A stretch of DNA of 51,512 nt from an uncultured Rhodospirillales bacterium (GCA_903893975.1 CAITOL010000150.1:1-51512); one strand, 5' to 3'. Positions 36,484-44,843 are shown, counted from the first letter of the stretch. The notes: generated from the sequence alone by a model not told the origin. Program-made: numbers and translations.

Positions 36484-36673
36484 AGTGATCTTCAATCCGC
36501 AAAATGGGTTAGCCCACGCACAACGCATTTCGCGCCGCTGCGCGAGAACTCGCGGGGCGGCGGGAAGGCGGTCGGATATGCCCAGTCCTCGCCGTAAGAG
36601 TCAAGTACCGACCCACGGCTCGGCCGCATGTGACGATTTTCAAGTTTCATATTTACAATTTGTGCAAAATCTC

Positions 36674-36688
36674 TGGTAAAGTTTACCA
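36674..36688. promoter_or_regulatory. perfect 15-bp palindrome between ffh and the response regulator
   Basis: TGGTAAA-G-TTTACCA is symmetrical around 36681, in the middle of an AT-rich 265-bp divergent gap. It is 60 bases before the response-regulator GTG. A TATATAG (36726-36732) follows. It may be an autoregulatory site. The rest of the gap shows only AT-rich promoter-like sequence. Confidence 0.5.
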
Positions 36689-36748
36689 ATCCACGGCAAC
36701 CTCAAACCAACCGACTGAAGCGCGGTATATAGACATTCTGGATTTAAC

Positions 36749-37586
36749 GTGGCGATTAGTTCGAAACCCAACGCAACATCTGCCAAATCGAACCACGCCA
36801 AACAGGGCGCGAGACTGGCCGCAGCCGCAGGTCCGTTGCGCGTCTTGATGGTCGAGGACGTGCCGACGGTTGCCGCCGCGATGCGCGCAGCGTTGCTCCA
36901 GGCCGGTATGGATGTAGAAACCGTCGCGACCGGTACCGATGCTCTGACCGCGAAGGACAGTTTCAGGCCAGAAATTGTCCTGGTAGATCTTGAACTCCCG
37001 GATATGAACGGGATTAAGCTGGTCGAGGTTTTCGCCCGCGAATGGCGACGTCGGCGTTCTGGTGGTGACCTCTAACGACGAGATCGGCATGCGGGTTGCC
37101 GGCTTGGATACCGGTGCGGATGACTACATCGTCAAGCCCGTTCCCGGACGCGAGCTTGTCGCCCGCATTCAGGCGGTGCATCGCCGGATGAGCAAACCGC
37201 CCGCCGCACGCCGCCTCAGAATTTTCGTCGACCATACCCAACGCACCTTGATCGGCAATTCCGGCGACCGAACCCTGCTGACCGAGGCGGAAATGGCAGC
37301 GCTCGATACCCTCCTCGAGGCATCTGGCTCCAGCGTGTCGCGGGAATGGCTGAGCCGCATCGCCTTGAAACGACCACTTCATGCCGAAGATCGCGCCGTG
37401 GATCAGCTGGTGATGAAGTTACGCCGGAAATTGACCGAACACGGCGCCTCCCCGCGGGTGATCCTGTCGGCCAGGCGGCAAGGCTATGTCATCGCCGACC
37501 CGAGCCTGTTTCGCGTCCTACCAGCAGCGATGGCGGCCGAGGCCGCGGATGCTGAGGCCCCCACGGCGGCCGACGCCTCGCTTTAG
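36749..37586 (+). pseudogene. OmpR-type response regulator split by one frameshift
   Basis: Two overlapping frames encode consecutive parts of one response regulator. The first (36749-37075, GTG start) has the receiver motifs LMVEDVP and the phosphoacceptor aspartate in VLVDLELPDMNG, then goes out of frame after LVEV. The second, open through 37586, picks up as NGDVGVLVVTSNDE and DDYIVKPV (the conserved T/S and K). It then has a winged-helix domain with LTEAEMAALDTLL and AVDQLVMKLRRKL. The join needs one base less or two more, near TTTT 37029-37032 or GAAT 37040-37043. Repaired length is about 279 residues. Its 3' end overlaps the convergent phnE by 4 bases. Confidence 0.8.
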
Positions 37587-38443
37587 CCTCGTGGCGCGCC
37601 CATCATCGCAGCGCGCAGGCGCTGGGATACCTGATCGATAATCGCGACAGTCACCAACACCATCACGATCAGAAACGCCGCGCGCTGCCATTCCAGAACG
37701 CGGATTTCCTCGGATAAATAAAGCCCGATACCCCCTGCGCCCACGATGCCGATAATGGTGGCGGACCGCGTGTTCGACTCAAAGAAATACAAAATCTGGC
37801 TGGCGAAAATCGGCAAGATCTGCGGGACGATGCCGAAGCGGATGCGCTCCAGCCGGCTGCCACCACTTGCCTGAACACCTTCGACCGGCTTGCGATCGGC
37901 CGTCTCAATGGCTTCCGACATCAGCTTTGCGAAGGCGGCAATATCAGACGACATAATCGCCAGCGCCCCCGCGAACGGGCCAAGCCCAACCACATTTATC
38001 CAAATCAACGCCCAGATCAACGTGTCGATACTGCGCACGCTATCCAACGCCCGTCGGGTCAGGAAATGCAGGACCCGGTTCGCGACGATATTGCGCGCGG
38101 CGAGAAACCCCAACGGCACGGCGAGGATGGCGGCTAGGCTCGTACCCAACAAGGCGATGGCCAAGGTTTGCCCCAATGCCACGCCATATAGCTCCGCCCG
38201 TGCCCACCCGTCCGGTGTCGGCGGCAGCATCATTTCGGCGATATCCGTCAAACGCAGGACGCCACCGAGAATGCGGTGGGGATCGAAATCCAACGTCACC
38301 AGCGCATAGACATACAGTGCAACAGCACCACCCAGCACCAGCACGACATTCAAACGAGCCCGCAAATTCGGGCGGAACACGTCAGGATACCGCGCGGCCA
38401 TGCCGGGCTTTTGCGCCAGCAATGTCTCACGCAGCGCGCTCAT
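37583..38443 (-). CDS. phnE: phosphonate ABC transporter permease
   Basis: The 286-residue inner-membrane protein is of the PhnE family. It has the EAA-like loop ETADRKPVEGVQASGGSRLERIRFGIVPQILP and the end motif FESNTRSATIIGIVGAGGIGLYLSEEIR. It is the last of phnC-phnD-phnE-phnE on the minus strand, overlapping the preceding permease by 4 bases. Two different PhnE subunits imply a heterodimeric channel. Confidence 0.9.
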   Translation of the reverse strand: MSALRETLLAQKPGMAARYPDVFRPNLRARLNVVLVLGGAVALYVYALVTLDFDPHRILGGVLRLTDIAEMMLPPTPDGWARAELYGVALGQTLAIALLGTSLAAILAVPLGFLAARNIVANRVLHFLTRRALDSVRSIDTLIWALIWINVVGLGPFAGALAIMSSDIAAFAKLMSEAIETADRKPVEGVQASGGSRLERIRFGIVPQILPIFASQILYFFESNTRSATIIGIVGAGGIGLYLSEEIRVLEWQRAAFLIVMVLVTVAIIDQVSQRLRAAMMGAPRG

Positions 38444-39327
38444 GCCCTACCGCCTTCGAGGGCCAAAAGGCGGTGGCGAACGCGCTCGGACAGCAGGTCA
38501 ATCGCCATCACGCACACCATCACCAGCAGCAAAATGGCGCTGACGTCCGAGTAGTAGAATTTACGGATCGCGGTGATGAGTTCCTCGCCGATGCCGCCAG
38601 CCCCGACAAACCCGAGTACCGTCGCACCGCGCACATTCACCTCAAATCGGAGCAACCCGTAGCTGGTAAAATTGGACAGCACCTGCGGCAACACGGCAAA
38701 GCGGATGCGCTCGAACCAGTTTCCTCCCGATGCCGCGATGCCTTCCACCGGCTTCATGTCGATGCTCTCCACCACTTCGGAGAACAATTTGCCCAGCGCG
38801 CCGGTGGTGTGGATCGCAATCGCGAGCACCCCCGGCAGCGGCCCGAGCCCAAACGCGACCACGAAAATGAGCGCGAAAACAATGTCGGGCACGGTGCGGC
38901 AAATCTCTAAATACCGGCGCACCACCCATCGCACGGCACCGCTACGCACCAAGTTCCGACTGCAGAGAAAGCACAGCACGAAACCGCCGACAAACCCGCT
39001 GGCAGTGCCGAGATAGGCCATCAATAACGTCTCGCCGAGTTGCCGCAACCAACGCTGCAGCCCCCAATACCACTCGGTCGGATCGGTCCAGACGAAGGCG
39101 CCGGTATCCAGCTTGGACAGGCGATAAAAATAGCTCGTGAAGTTCCCGAGCTTGTCCCAGAAAACGAAGATATCAACATCCGCCCCCAGGCAGGCCAACG
39201 CCAGCGCAAGCGCGACCAGGGCCAGCCCAAGCATGGTCTGCCGTCGGCGCGCTGCCAGCGCATCCGCATAGGCCCGCATTAACGGCGCCATCTGCGCGTC
39301 CGGCGGGATCGTAATCGTGTGGATCAT
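38440..39327 (-). CDS. phnE: phosphonate ABC transporter permease
   Basis: The 295-residue PhnE-type permease carries the EAA-like loop SIDMKPVEGIAASGGNWFERIRFAVLPQVL and the end motif RFEVNVRGATVLGFVGAGGIGEELITAIRKFYY. It differs from its partner at 37583 in the end block (RFEVNVRGA against FESNTRSA). The same two types recur in the right-hand arm of the locus. A strong hairpin precedes it, after phnD. Confidence 0.9.
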   Translation of the reverse strand: MIHTITIPPDAQMAPLMRAYADALAARRRQTMLGLALVALALALACLGADVDIFVFWDKLGNFTSYFYRLSKLDTGAFVWTDPTEWYWGLQRWLRQLGETLLMAYLGTASGFVGGFVLCFLCSRNLVRSGAVRWVVRRYLEICRTVPDIVFALIFVVAFGLGPLPGVLAIAIHTTGALGKLFSEVVESIDMKPVEGIAASGGNWFERIRFAVLPQVLSNFTSYGLLRFEVNVRGATVLGFVGAGGIGEELITAIRKFYYSDVSAILLLVMVCVMAIDLLSERVRHRLLALEGGRA

Positions 39328-39346
39328 CGGTACCGCAAAACCCGGA

Positions 39347-39372
39347 ACTGAGCCGGCTTGCGCCGGCTCAGT
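39347..39372 (-). terminator. intercistronic hairpin after phnD
   Basis: ACTGAGCCGGC (39347-39357) pairs perfectly with 39362-39372 around a 4-base loop, giving an 11-bp stem in the 53-bp gap between phnD and the first phnE. No T tract follows. As with aapJ, it may stabilise the receptor mRNA. Confidence 0.65.
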
Positions 39373-39380
39373 CAGCGGAC

Positions 39381-40304
39381 TCAGGCCGTTTTCTTGCGCA
39401 GCGCGTCAACGAACTGGATCAGCTTGATCGTGTCGTCGTAGGCCGCGTTATCAACCGCCTGCCAAGGCAGGTTCTTGCCATCCGACAGCTTGTCGAACGC
39501 CGCTTTCGCCTTAATCGGCGCGTCCATGTATGCCTGACGGATCTTCGCCTTCAGATCGGCCGGCAGCGCGGTCAGATAGGCGGTCGGCGAGTTGATGATC
39601 AGGTCAGACTTCAGAATGACCCGGAAATCGTCCTTGCCCAGCGTCTTGCCGCCGGCATCCTTCAGCATACCCTTGGACAGCATGCGCGTGAGGTTGCTGT
39701 CATCATCAGCATTCCACCAATTCGCGGCGACATCCACCGTGCCCTGCGCCAGCGCGATCAGCGCATTCTCGTGGCTGCCCGTGGTCTGCACCTTGGCGAA
39801 ATACTTGTCCGCAGCCGGAATGCCATTCTTGTTCAACGCGAACAGCGGCATGTTGTAGCCGGAGGTCGAGTTCGGATCGACCAGGCCGAGGTTCTTGCCC
39901 TTCAGATCCGCCAGGTTTTTGTACGGGCTGTTGGCCCGCACATAGAACACCGAATAATAGCCTTTGGTGCCATCGCTGTTCACGTCGATCACGAAAGCGT
40001 CGGTGGCAACGCCGGTCAGCCGGGCGCGCGCGAACGACGCGGGGCCGTAATAGCCGATTTGCACGTTCCCCGCGCGCTGGCCTTCGATCACCGCCGCGTA
40101 GTCATTGGCAATCTTCAGGCTCACCTTCATGCCGATCTGCTGCGACAGATAGGCGATGAACGGGGCGAACCGGTCCGACACGCCCGATGCGTTTTCGGCC
40201 GGAACCACCGCCAGCACCAATTCAGACAGACCGGTCTCGGCACGGGCAGCACTCGTGGCAGCACCAGCGGCGATACCAGCAAGCAAAGTGCGACGTTGCA
40301 ACAT
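39381..40304 (-). CDS. phnD: phosphonate ABC transporter, binding protein (left arm)
   Basis: The 307-residue precursor begins MLQRRTLLAGIAAG, a twin-arginine-like signal ending at ARA. It then follows the PhnD fold: VLAVVPAENASGVSDRFAPFIAYLSQQIG, VQIGYYGPASFARA, NLGLVDPNSTSGYNMP, and TGSHENALIALAQGTVDVAANWWN. I chose ATG 40304, at the signal peptide; the 25 residues upstream are not signal-like. Ligand could be a phosphonate, phosphite or phosphate ester. Confidence 0.88.
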   Translation of the reverse strand: MLQRRTLLAGIAAGAATSAARAETGLSELVLAVVPAENASGVSDRFAPFIAYLSQQIGMKVSLKIANDYAAVIEGQRAGNVQIGYYGPASFARARLTGVATDAFVIDVNSDGTKGYYSVFYVRANSPYKNLADLKGKNLGLVDPNSTSGYNMPLFALNKNGIPAADKYFAKVQTTGSHENALIALAQGTVDVAANWWNADDDSNLTRMLSKGMLKDAGGKTLGKDDFRVILKSDLIINSPTAYLTALPADLKAKIRQAYMDAPIKAKAAFDKLSDGKNLPWQAVDNAAYDDTIKLIQFVDALRKKTA

Positions 40305-40332
40305 AGGATATTCCTTGATGGTGAGAGAAAAA

Positions 40333-41130
40333 TCAGGCGGTTGCGACGACCGCACCCGCCACGTTCGGCATTTCGGCATGATCCATCACCTCATGCGCCT
40401 CCATGCCGTAGAGTTCGTGCGTTACGTCGGTCGTCAGCGCGGCCGGGGCCCCATCAAACACCAGGCGCCCCGCAGCCATCCCCAACACGCGATCGCAATA
40501 GCCGCGCGCCAAATCCAGGGAATGCAGATTAACGAGCACCGTGAGCCCAAAATGGCGATTGATGCGCTGCAACGCGTCCATAACCACCTTGGCATTACGC
40601 GGATCAAGCGAGGCGACGGGCTCGTCGGCCAAAATGATTTCAGGTTCCTGCACCAGCGCACGACAGATCGCCACACGCTGCTGCTGCCCGCCCGAGAGAT
40701 GATCCGCCCTGCGCGGCGCCAGGGGTGCAATATCGAGCTGGTCCAGCGCCGCCATCGCGATGCTGCGATCCTCCAGCTTCCACATTTTCAGCATGGCCCG
40801 AGCGCTTGTCGTATGTGCCAGGCGCCCCATCAGCACATTGGTGAGCACATCGAGCCGCCCAACCAGGTTAAACTGCTGGAAAATCATCGCACAGCGTCGA
40901 TGCCAGTCGCGCAGCGCCGCCCCCTGCAACCGAGAAACCACACGCCCGTCCCAGCGGATTTCACCCGCACTCGGGTCGGCCAAGCGGTTAATCATCCGCA
41001 GTAGGGTGGATTTGCCAGCGCCCGAGCGTCCGATCACGCCAACGAACTGACCTTTGGGGATGCTGACCGACAGATTGTCGACGGCCAGATGCTTGTCGAA
41101 TCGCTTGGAAACCCCGTCGATCACCAACAT
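40333..41130 (-). CDS. phnC: phosphonate ABC transporter ATPase, the only one of the locus
   Basis: The 265-residue ATPase has Walker [10 protein letters not shown] (34-42), Q-loop MIFQQFNL, signature [16 protein letters not shown], Walker [14 protein letters not shown] and H-loop NLHSLDLA, the PhnC form. ATG 41130 is adjacent to GTG 41133. It lies 28 bases before phnD and 166 bases from the divergent second binding-protein gene. Four permeases and two receptors in the locus would have to share this ATPase unless another is encoded elsewhere. Confidence 0.92.
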   Translation of the reverse strand: MLVIDGVSKRFDKHLAVDNLSVSIPKGQFVGVIGRSGAGKSTLLRMINRLADPSAGEIRWDGRVVSRLQGAALRDWHRRCAMIFQQFNLVGRLDVLTNVLMGRLAHTTSARAMLKMWKLEDRSIAMAALDQLDIAPLAPRRADHLSGGQQQRVAICRALVQEPEIILADEPVASLDPRNAKVVMDALQRINRHFGLTVLVNLHSLDLARGYCDRVLGMAAGRLVFDGAPAALTTDVTHELYGMEAHEVMDHAEMPNVAGAVVATA

Positions 41131-41190
41131 CACGCCGTTCCGCTCAGATCTGTCTGGGGCGGGTTATGCCAAATCGGTGCGGCCGGGTGC

Positions 41191-41208
41191 TTGAAGCTTT
41201 TGTGACGT
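41191..41208 (-). promoter_or_regulatory. weak second Pho-box-like site facing phnC
   Basis: On the minus strand ACGTCAC-AAAA-GCTTCAA keeps the 7-4-7 spacing and an A-rich spacer but matches the CTGTCAT repeats only partly. It would serve phnC if PhoB uses both directions. Tentative. Confidence 0.3.
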
Positions 41209-41222
41209 CTCTCGAAACATTT

Positions 41223-41251
41223 TTGTCACATACTTGACACGCAACCGTCAT
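41223..41251 (+). promoter_or_regulatory. Pho box with three 7-bp direct repeats
   Basis: TTGTCAC-ATAC-TTGACAC-GCAA-CCGTCAT shows three CTGTCAT-like repeats with two exact 4-base spacers, an 11-base period, as in PhoB operators. It ends 45 bases before the ATG of the right-arm phnD and lies 92 bases from phnC. Phosphate-starvation control of one or both arms is inferred. Confidence 0.7.
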
Positions 41252-41263
41252 TCAGGCCCTGAA
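41251..41263. promoter_or_regulatory. palindrome downstream of the Pho box
   Basis: TTCAGG-C-CCTGAA (41251-41263) is a perfect palindrome that overlaps CCTGA-A-TCAGG (41258-41268). It lies where the -10 region of the right-arm promoter would be expected. Confidence 0.35.
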
Positions 41264-41296
41264 TCAGGCTCACTCTTCGCCGCCAAGGAGCCCGTC

Positions 41297-42265
41297 ATGC
41301 TGTCACGCCGCCAGATGCTGCTCACCACAGGAGCCGGCCTCGCCATGCCGGCATTCGCTTACGCTGACGAAGACCGCTCCCTGCCCAAGAAGGGCAAGCG
41401 CGCTTGGGCAGCCCAGGTGCCGACCATTCACCTTGGTATGCTCGGTGGCGAGAATGATGCCGACCGATTGGCGCGCTATGGCGCCTACTCGAAGTTAATC
41501 GAAGAAACCTTCGATGTGCCGGTCAAACTGGTGCTCGCGGCGGATTATGCCGGCGTTATCCAAGCCTTTGCGGCCAAGCAGGTAGAGGCCTCGTTCATGA
41601 GCCCTGCCGCCTACGCCCAGGCATGGCTGGAAAGCAACGGTAATGTCAGACCGCTCTTTACCAGCCAGGAGAAGGACGGCGCGAACTACTACGTCGCGGT
41701 GCTTTATGTCCGCGCCGATAGCGGCATCACCTCGCTTGAACAGCTCAAGGGCAAATCTCTGGCCTGGGCGGACCCGAATAGCGCCAGCGGCTACCTGATC
41801 CCGCGCTCGGAATTCCGCGCAGCCGGCATTGACCCTGAGCCTGGCAAATTCTTTGGCCGCACCGGCTTTGCCGGCGGGCACGAGCAAGGCGTGATCGCCG
41901 TCCTCAACAAGCAGTATGATGCCGGCGTCACCTGGACGTCCGGGGTGGGGGACCCAGCCGAAGGCTACACCCGTGGCAATTTGCGGATGATGGCTGAAAA
42001 GAAGCTGCTGAAAATGTCCGACCTGCGGATGATCTGGAAGTCTCGCCCGATCCTGAACGGTCCGTATGTGGTCCGTGCCGATACGCCGGCGGAATTCCAA
42101 TCCGACATGTACCAATTGCACCGCGCCATCGCCAAGAACCTGCCGGAGATGTTCCACTCGGTCGATCTTGGCAGCAGCATCGATTGGGTCCCGGTCAAAC
42201 ACGAAGACTATTCGGTGTTCATCGACCTGGTGCAGGCGGAGGCCGCCCAGCGCCGTAAACGGTGA
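41297..42265 (+). CDS. phnD: phosphonate ABC transporter, binding protein (right arm)
   Basis: The 322-residue PhnD-family receptor starts MLSRRQMLLTTGAGL, a twin-arginine signal. It continues with IHLGMLGGENDADRLARYGAYSKLIEE, VEASFMSPAAYAQAW and LAWADPNSASGYLIPRSEF. The last part contains GFAGGHEQGVIAVLNKQYDAGVTW. AAGGAG sits 7 bases before the ATG. It is clearly related to, but not a close copy of, the left-arm PhnD, so the two may bind different ligands. Confidence 0.88.
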   Translation: MLSRRQMLLTTGAGLAMPAFAYADEDRSLPKKGKRAWAAQVPTIHLGMLGGENDADRLARYGAYSKLIEETFDVPVKLVLAADYAGVIQAFAAKQVEASFMSPAAYAQAWLESNGNVRPLFTSQEKDGANYYVAVLYVRADSGITSLEQLKGKSLAWADPNSASGYLIPRSEFRAAGIDPEPGKFFGRTGFAGGHEQGVIAVLNKQYDAGVTWTSGVGDPAEGYTRGNLRMMAEKKLLKMSDLRMIWKSRPILNGPYVVRADTPAEFQSDMYQLHRAIAKNLPEMFHSVDLGSSIDWVPVKHEDYSVFIDLVQAEAAQRRKR

Positions 42266-43134
42266 CCAGCGCCGCCGAACTCGAACAGGCTTGGGCCAAG
42301 CGGCGGGCAGCCCGCCGCTTGGCGACGCTTGGCTATGCCGTCGCGGTTGCCATTTGCCTGATAATTTCCGCCATGATCTCGGAAGCCTATCCCGCCGCGC
42401 TGTTGGCCGGCGTGCCGCGCGTGGGCGAGTATTTCGCCAAGATCACCCCCACACTGCATTGGGCGACCCTGTTGGGGGGAACCTCCACCAAAGGCGCATT
42501 GGCTTACTGGTTTTATCGGCTGGATAGTTGGGCCTGGCTGTTCTTTGAAACGACGCAGATGGCGGCCCTGGCAACGCTGGGCGGGTCCGTGCTCGGGCTC
42601 GCACTGTGTTTCCCGGCCGCGCGCAACCTGGCACCCAATCGCTGGGTTTACATTCTTATGCGGCGTGGCCTGGAACTGTTCCGCACGGTGCCCGATATCG
42701 TCTATGCGCTGATCCTGGTCTGGGCATTTGGCGTCGGCCCGCTCGCCGGCATCCTGGCGATCGCCGCCCACACCACAGGCGCCACCGGAAAACTCTTCGC
42801 CGAAGCGGTGGAAAATGCCGACATGCGCCCCTGGGACGGCGTTCGGTCCGCCGGCGGGAATTGGGTGCAGGCGGTGCGGTTCGCCATTTTGCCGCAAGTG
42901 GTGCCCAATTTTCTCAGCTACGTGCTGCTGCGCTTCGAGGTGAATGTGCGCGGTGCCGCGGTGATCGGCTTCGTCGGCGCCGGCGGGATCGGGCAAGAGC
43001 TCTACCAGGTCATCAGCCTGAACTATTACGAGGAAATCAGTGCCATCGTGGTCATGATGATCGTCGTCATCTCGGCGATCGACCTGCTCTCCGAACAACT
43101 CCGCAGCTACGCCATTGGCCGGATCAGCGCATGA
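42262..43134 (+). CDS. phnE: phosphonate ABC transporter permease (right arm)
   Basis: The 290-residue PhnE-type permease starts at GTG 42262, overlapping the phnD stop by 4 bases. It has the EAA-like loop NADMRPWDGVRSAGGNWVQAVRFAILPQVV and the RFEVNVRGAAVIGFVGAGGIGQELYQVISL end block. That makes it the counterpart of the left-arm permease at 38440. Confidence 0.9.
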   Translation: MTSAAELEQAWAKRRAARRLATLGYAVAVAICLIISAMISEAYPAALLAGVPRVGEYFAKITPTLHWATLLGGTSTKGALAYWFYRLDSWAWLFFETTQMAALATLGGSVLGLALCFPAARNLAPNRWVYILMRRGLELFRTVPDIVYALILVWAFGVGPLAGILAIAAHTTGATGKLFAEAVENADMRPWDGVRSAGGNWVQAVRFAILPQVVPNFLSYVLLRFEVNVRGAAVIGFVGAGGIGQELYQVISLNYYEEISAIVVMMIVVISAIDLLSEQLRSYAIGRISA

Positions 43135-43973
43135 CCGCTCCCATACTTTCACCGCCTGAAATAGCCGGCTGGCAAAAGCGCCTGCCGCGGGCGTTTGGAC
43201 CAACCTTCGGCGGCCGGGTCGGCCAGTGGCTAGGGGCGATTGCCTTCGTCGGCTGGCTGGTCACGCTATTCTGGTGGTTCGATATTACACCCGCCCGTAT
43301 CTGGCGCGGCCTCGACGGGATCTGGGTGATTATCCGCTTGATGATCCCGCCCAGTCCCGGTGAGCAATGGCGAGATATTCTGCGTGGCATGGGTGAAAGT
43401 GTGGCGATGGCCTTCCTCGGCAGCACCATCGCCGTGGTGGTCGCCATCCCGCTCGGCTTCCTTGGTGCCCGCAACGTTGTGATCAACACGCTGGCACATT
43501 TTTCGATCCGCCGGGTGTTCGATGGCTTTCGCGGTATGGACAGCCTGATCTGGGCGCTGGCCTTCGTGCGGGCCGTCGGGCTTGGTCCCCTTGCCGGGGT
43601 GATGGCGATCGCGGTCGCCGAGATTGCCGTGTTGGCGAAACTGTTTGCCGAAGCGATTGAGAATGCCGATCCGCGCGAAGCCGAAGCCGTCACCGCCGTC
43701 GGCGGCAACGCCATTCTGCGGGTAAGGTTCGGGTTGCTGCCGCAGGTGCTGCCGGTCATGCTAGCCCAGTATCTCTATCAAATCGAAAGCAACACCCGAA
43801 GCGCGTCCATCCTCGGTGTGGTCGGCGCCGGCGGCATCGGGTTGCAAATCGCCGAACGCATCAAGGTCCGCTATTGGGATGAGGTGCTGTTCATCATCCT
43901 GCTCATTCTGGTCACTGTTGGGGTAATCGATGCGATAAGCTCACGCATCCGTCGCCGTATCATCGACGGCTGA
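43131..43973 (+). CDS. phnE: phosphonate ABC transporter permease (right arm)
   Basis: The 280-residue PhnE-type permease starts at ATG 43131, overlapping the previous gene by 4 bases. It has NADPREAEAVTAVGGNAILRVRFGLLPQVLP and ESNTRSASILGVVGAGGIGLQIAERIK. It is thus the counterpart of the left-arm permease at 37583. Its last 33 bases overlap the convergent dehydrogenase gene. Confidence 0.9.
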   Translation: MTAPILSPPEIAGWQKRLPRAFGPTFGGRVGQWLGAIAFVGWLVTLFWWFDITPARIWRGLDGIWVIIRLMIPPSPGEQWRDILRGMGESVAMAFLGSTIAVVVAIPLGFLGARNVVINTLAHFSIRRVFDGFRGMDSLIWALAFVRAVGLGPLAGVMAIAVAEIAVLAKLFAEAIENADPREAEAVTAVGGNAILRVRFGLLPQVLPVMLAQYLYQIESNTRSASILGVVGAGGIGLQIAERIKVRYWDEVLFIILLILVTVGVIDAISSRIRRRIIDG

Positions 43974-44843
43974 CCGCGCCAGCACCCGGGCAATCACCGG
44001 CCAATATTGCGCGCCCCAGCCAGCAGCTTTCGCCGCATCCAGCAACGCGGCGCCACGCTGCGCACCCGCCGCATCAATCCCGCCCGCCTGCGCCAATTCG
44101 AGCGCGTAGGTAATATCCTTGCGGGCATACTCGACGGAAAATGCACGCTCTGGAAACACGCCGGGCAGCATCGCCTTCATGCCATGATTGCGCAGCGCGA
44201 AACTATCCGCCGACCCTTTGGCAAGCGTCTCCAACAACACCTGCGCATCCAGCCCGACGGACTGGCCTATCGCCATGGCCTCCGCCAAGGCAGATACCGT
44301 TTCCACCAGTACCATATTGTTGAGAATCTTCACCGCTTGCCCGCATCCCACCGGGCCACAATGCGTGATGTCACTTGCCACGCAACTCAGTAACGGCAGC
44401 AACTGGGCGTAATCTGCCGCCGTCGCACCAACCATCACGCTTAATGTGCCGTATTCAGCGGCCTGGCGGGTGCGCGCAATCGGTGCATCTACCCAGGAAA
44501 TACCCAAAGTCGCCGCCTGCGCGGCCAAAGATCGGGTCAACGCCACCGGGGAAGTGCCCATATCCACGATATGCCGCAGCCGCCCTTTGGCGGCAAACAC
44601 CTCTTCAGCCACGCCAGCAACATGATGGCCACTCGGCAGGCAGAGGAACAAAACCTCGCAGGCTTCCGCTAGCGCGGCTACCGAACCAGCAGCCTGCACC
44701 TCGTGCACGCTCAGCCGGGCCAGCGGCTCGGCCGCACGATCAAACGCCAGCAGCCTGTGCCCGCCTTTGGTCGCCAAATTACGACACATGGGCTCGCCCA
44801 TCACGCCAAGGCCAACGAAACCAAGTGGGGAAGTAGGGTTCAT
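43941..44843 (-). CDS. 3-hydroxyisobutyrate-dehydrogenase-family oxidoreductase
   Basis: The 300-residue protein is of the beta-hydroxyacid dehydrogenase family (3-hydroxyisobutyrate, tartronate semialdehyde or related). The NAD(P)-binding start is GFVGLGVMGEPMCRN. The catalytic lysine is in GPVGCGQAVKILNNMV, and VDMGTSP is in the usual place. Substrate cannot be fixed. ATG 44843 is chosen from the Rossmann start. The 3' end overlaps the convergent phnE by 33 bases. Confidence 0.85.
   Translation of the reverse strand: MNPTSPLGFVGLGVMGEPMCRNLATKGGHRLLAFDRAAEPLARLSVHEVQAAGSVAALAEACEVLFLCLPSGHHVAGVAEEVFAAKGRLRHIVDMGTSPVALTRSLAAQAATLGISWVDAPIARTRQAAEYGTLSVMVGATAADYAQLLPLLSCVASDITHCGPVGCGQAVKILNNMVLVETVSALAEAMAIGQSVGLDAQVLLETLAKGSADSFALRNHGMKAMLPGVFPERAFSVEYARKDITYALELAQAGGIDAAGAQRGAALLDAAKAAGWGAQYWPVIARVLARSAVDDTATDA

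Noticed and set aside
35353-36597. 414-codon open frame antisense to ffh
   Set aside because: It mirrors the intact ffh coding region and shows no domain motif.
42208-43203. 331-codon open frame antisense to the right-arm phnE
   Set aside because: It is a shadow of two overlapping permease genes and has no recognisable motif.
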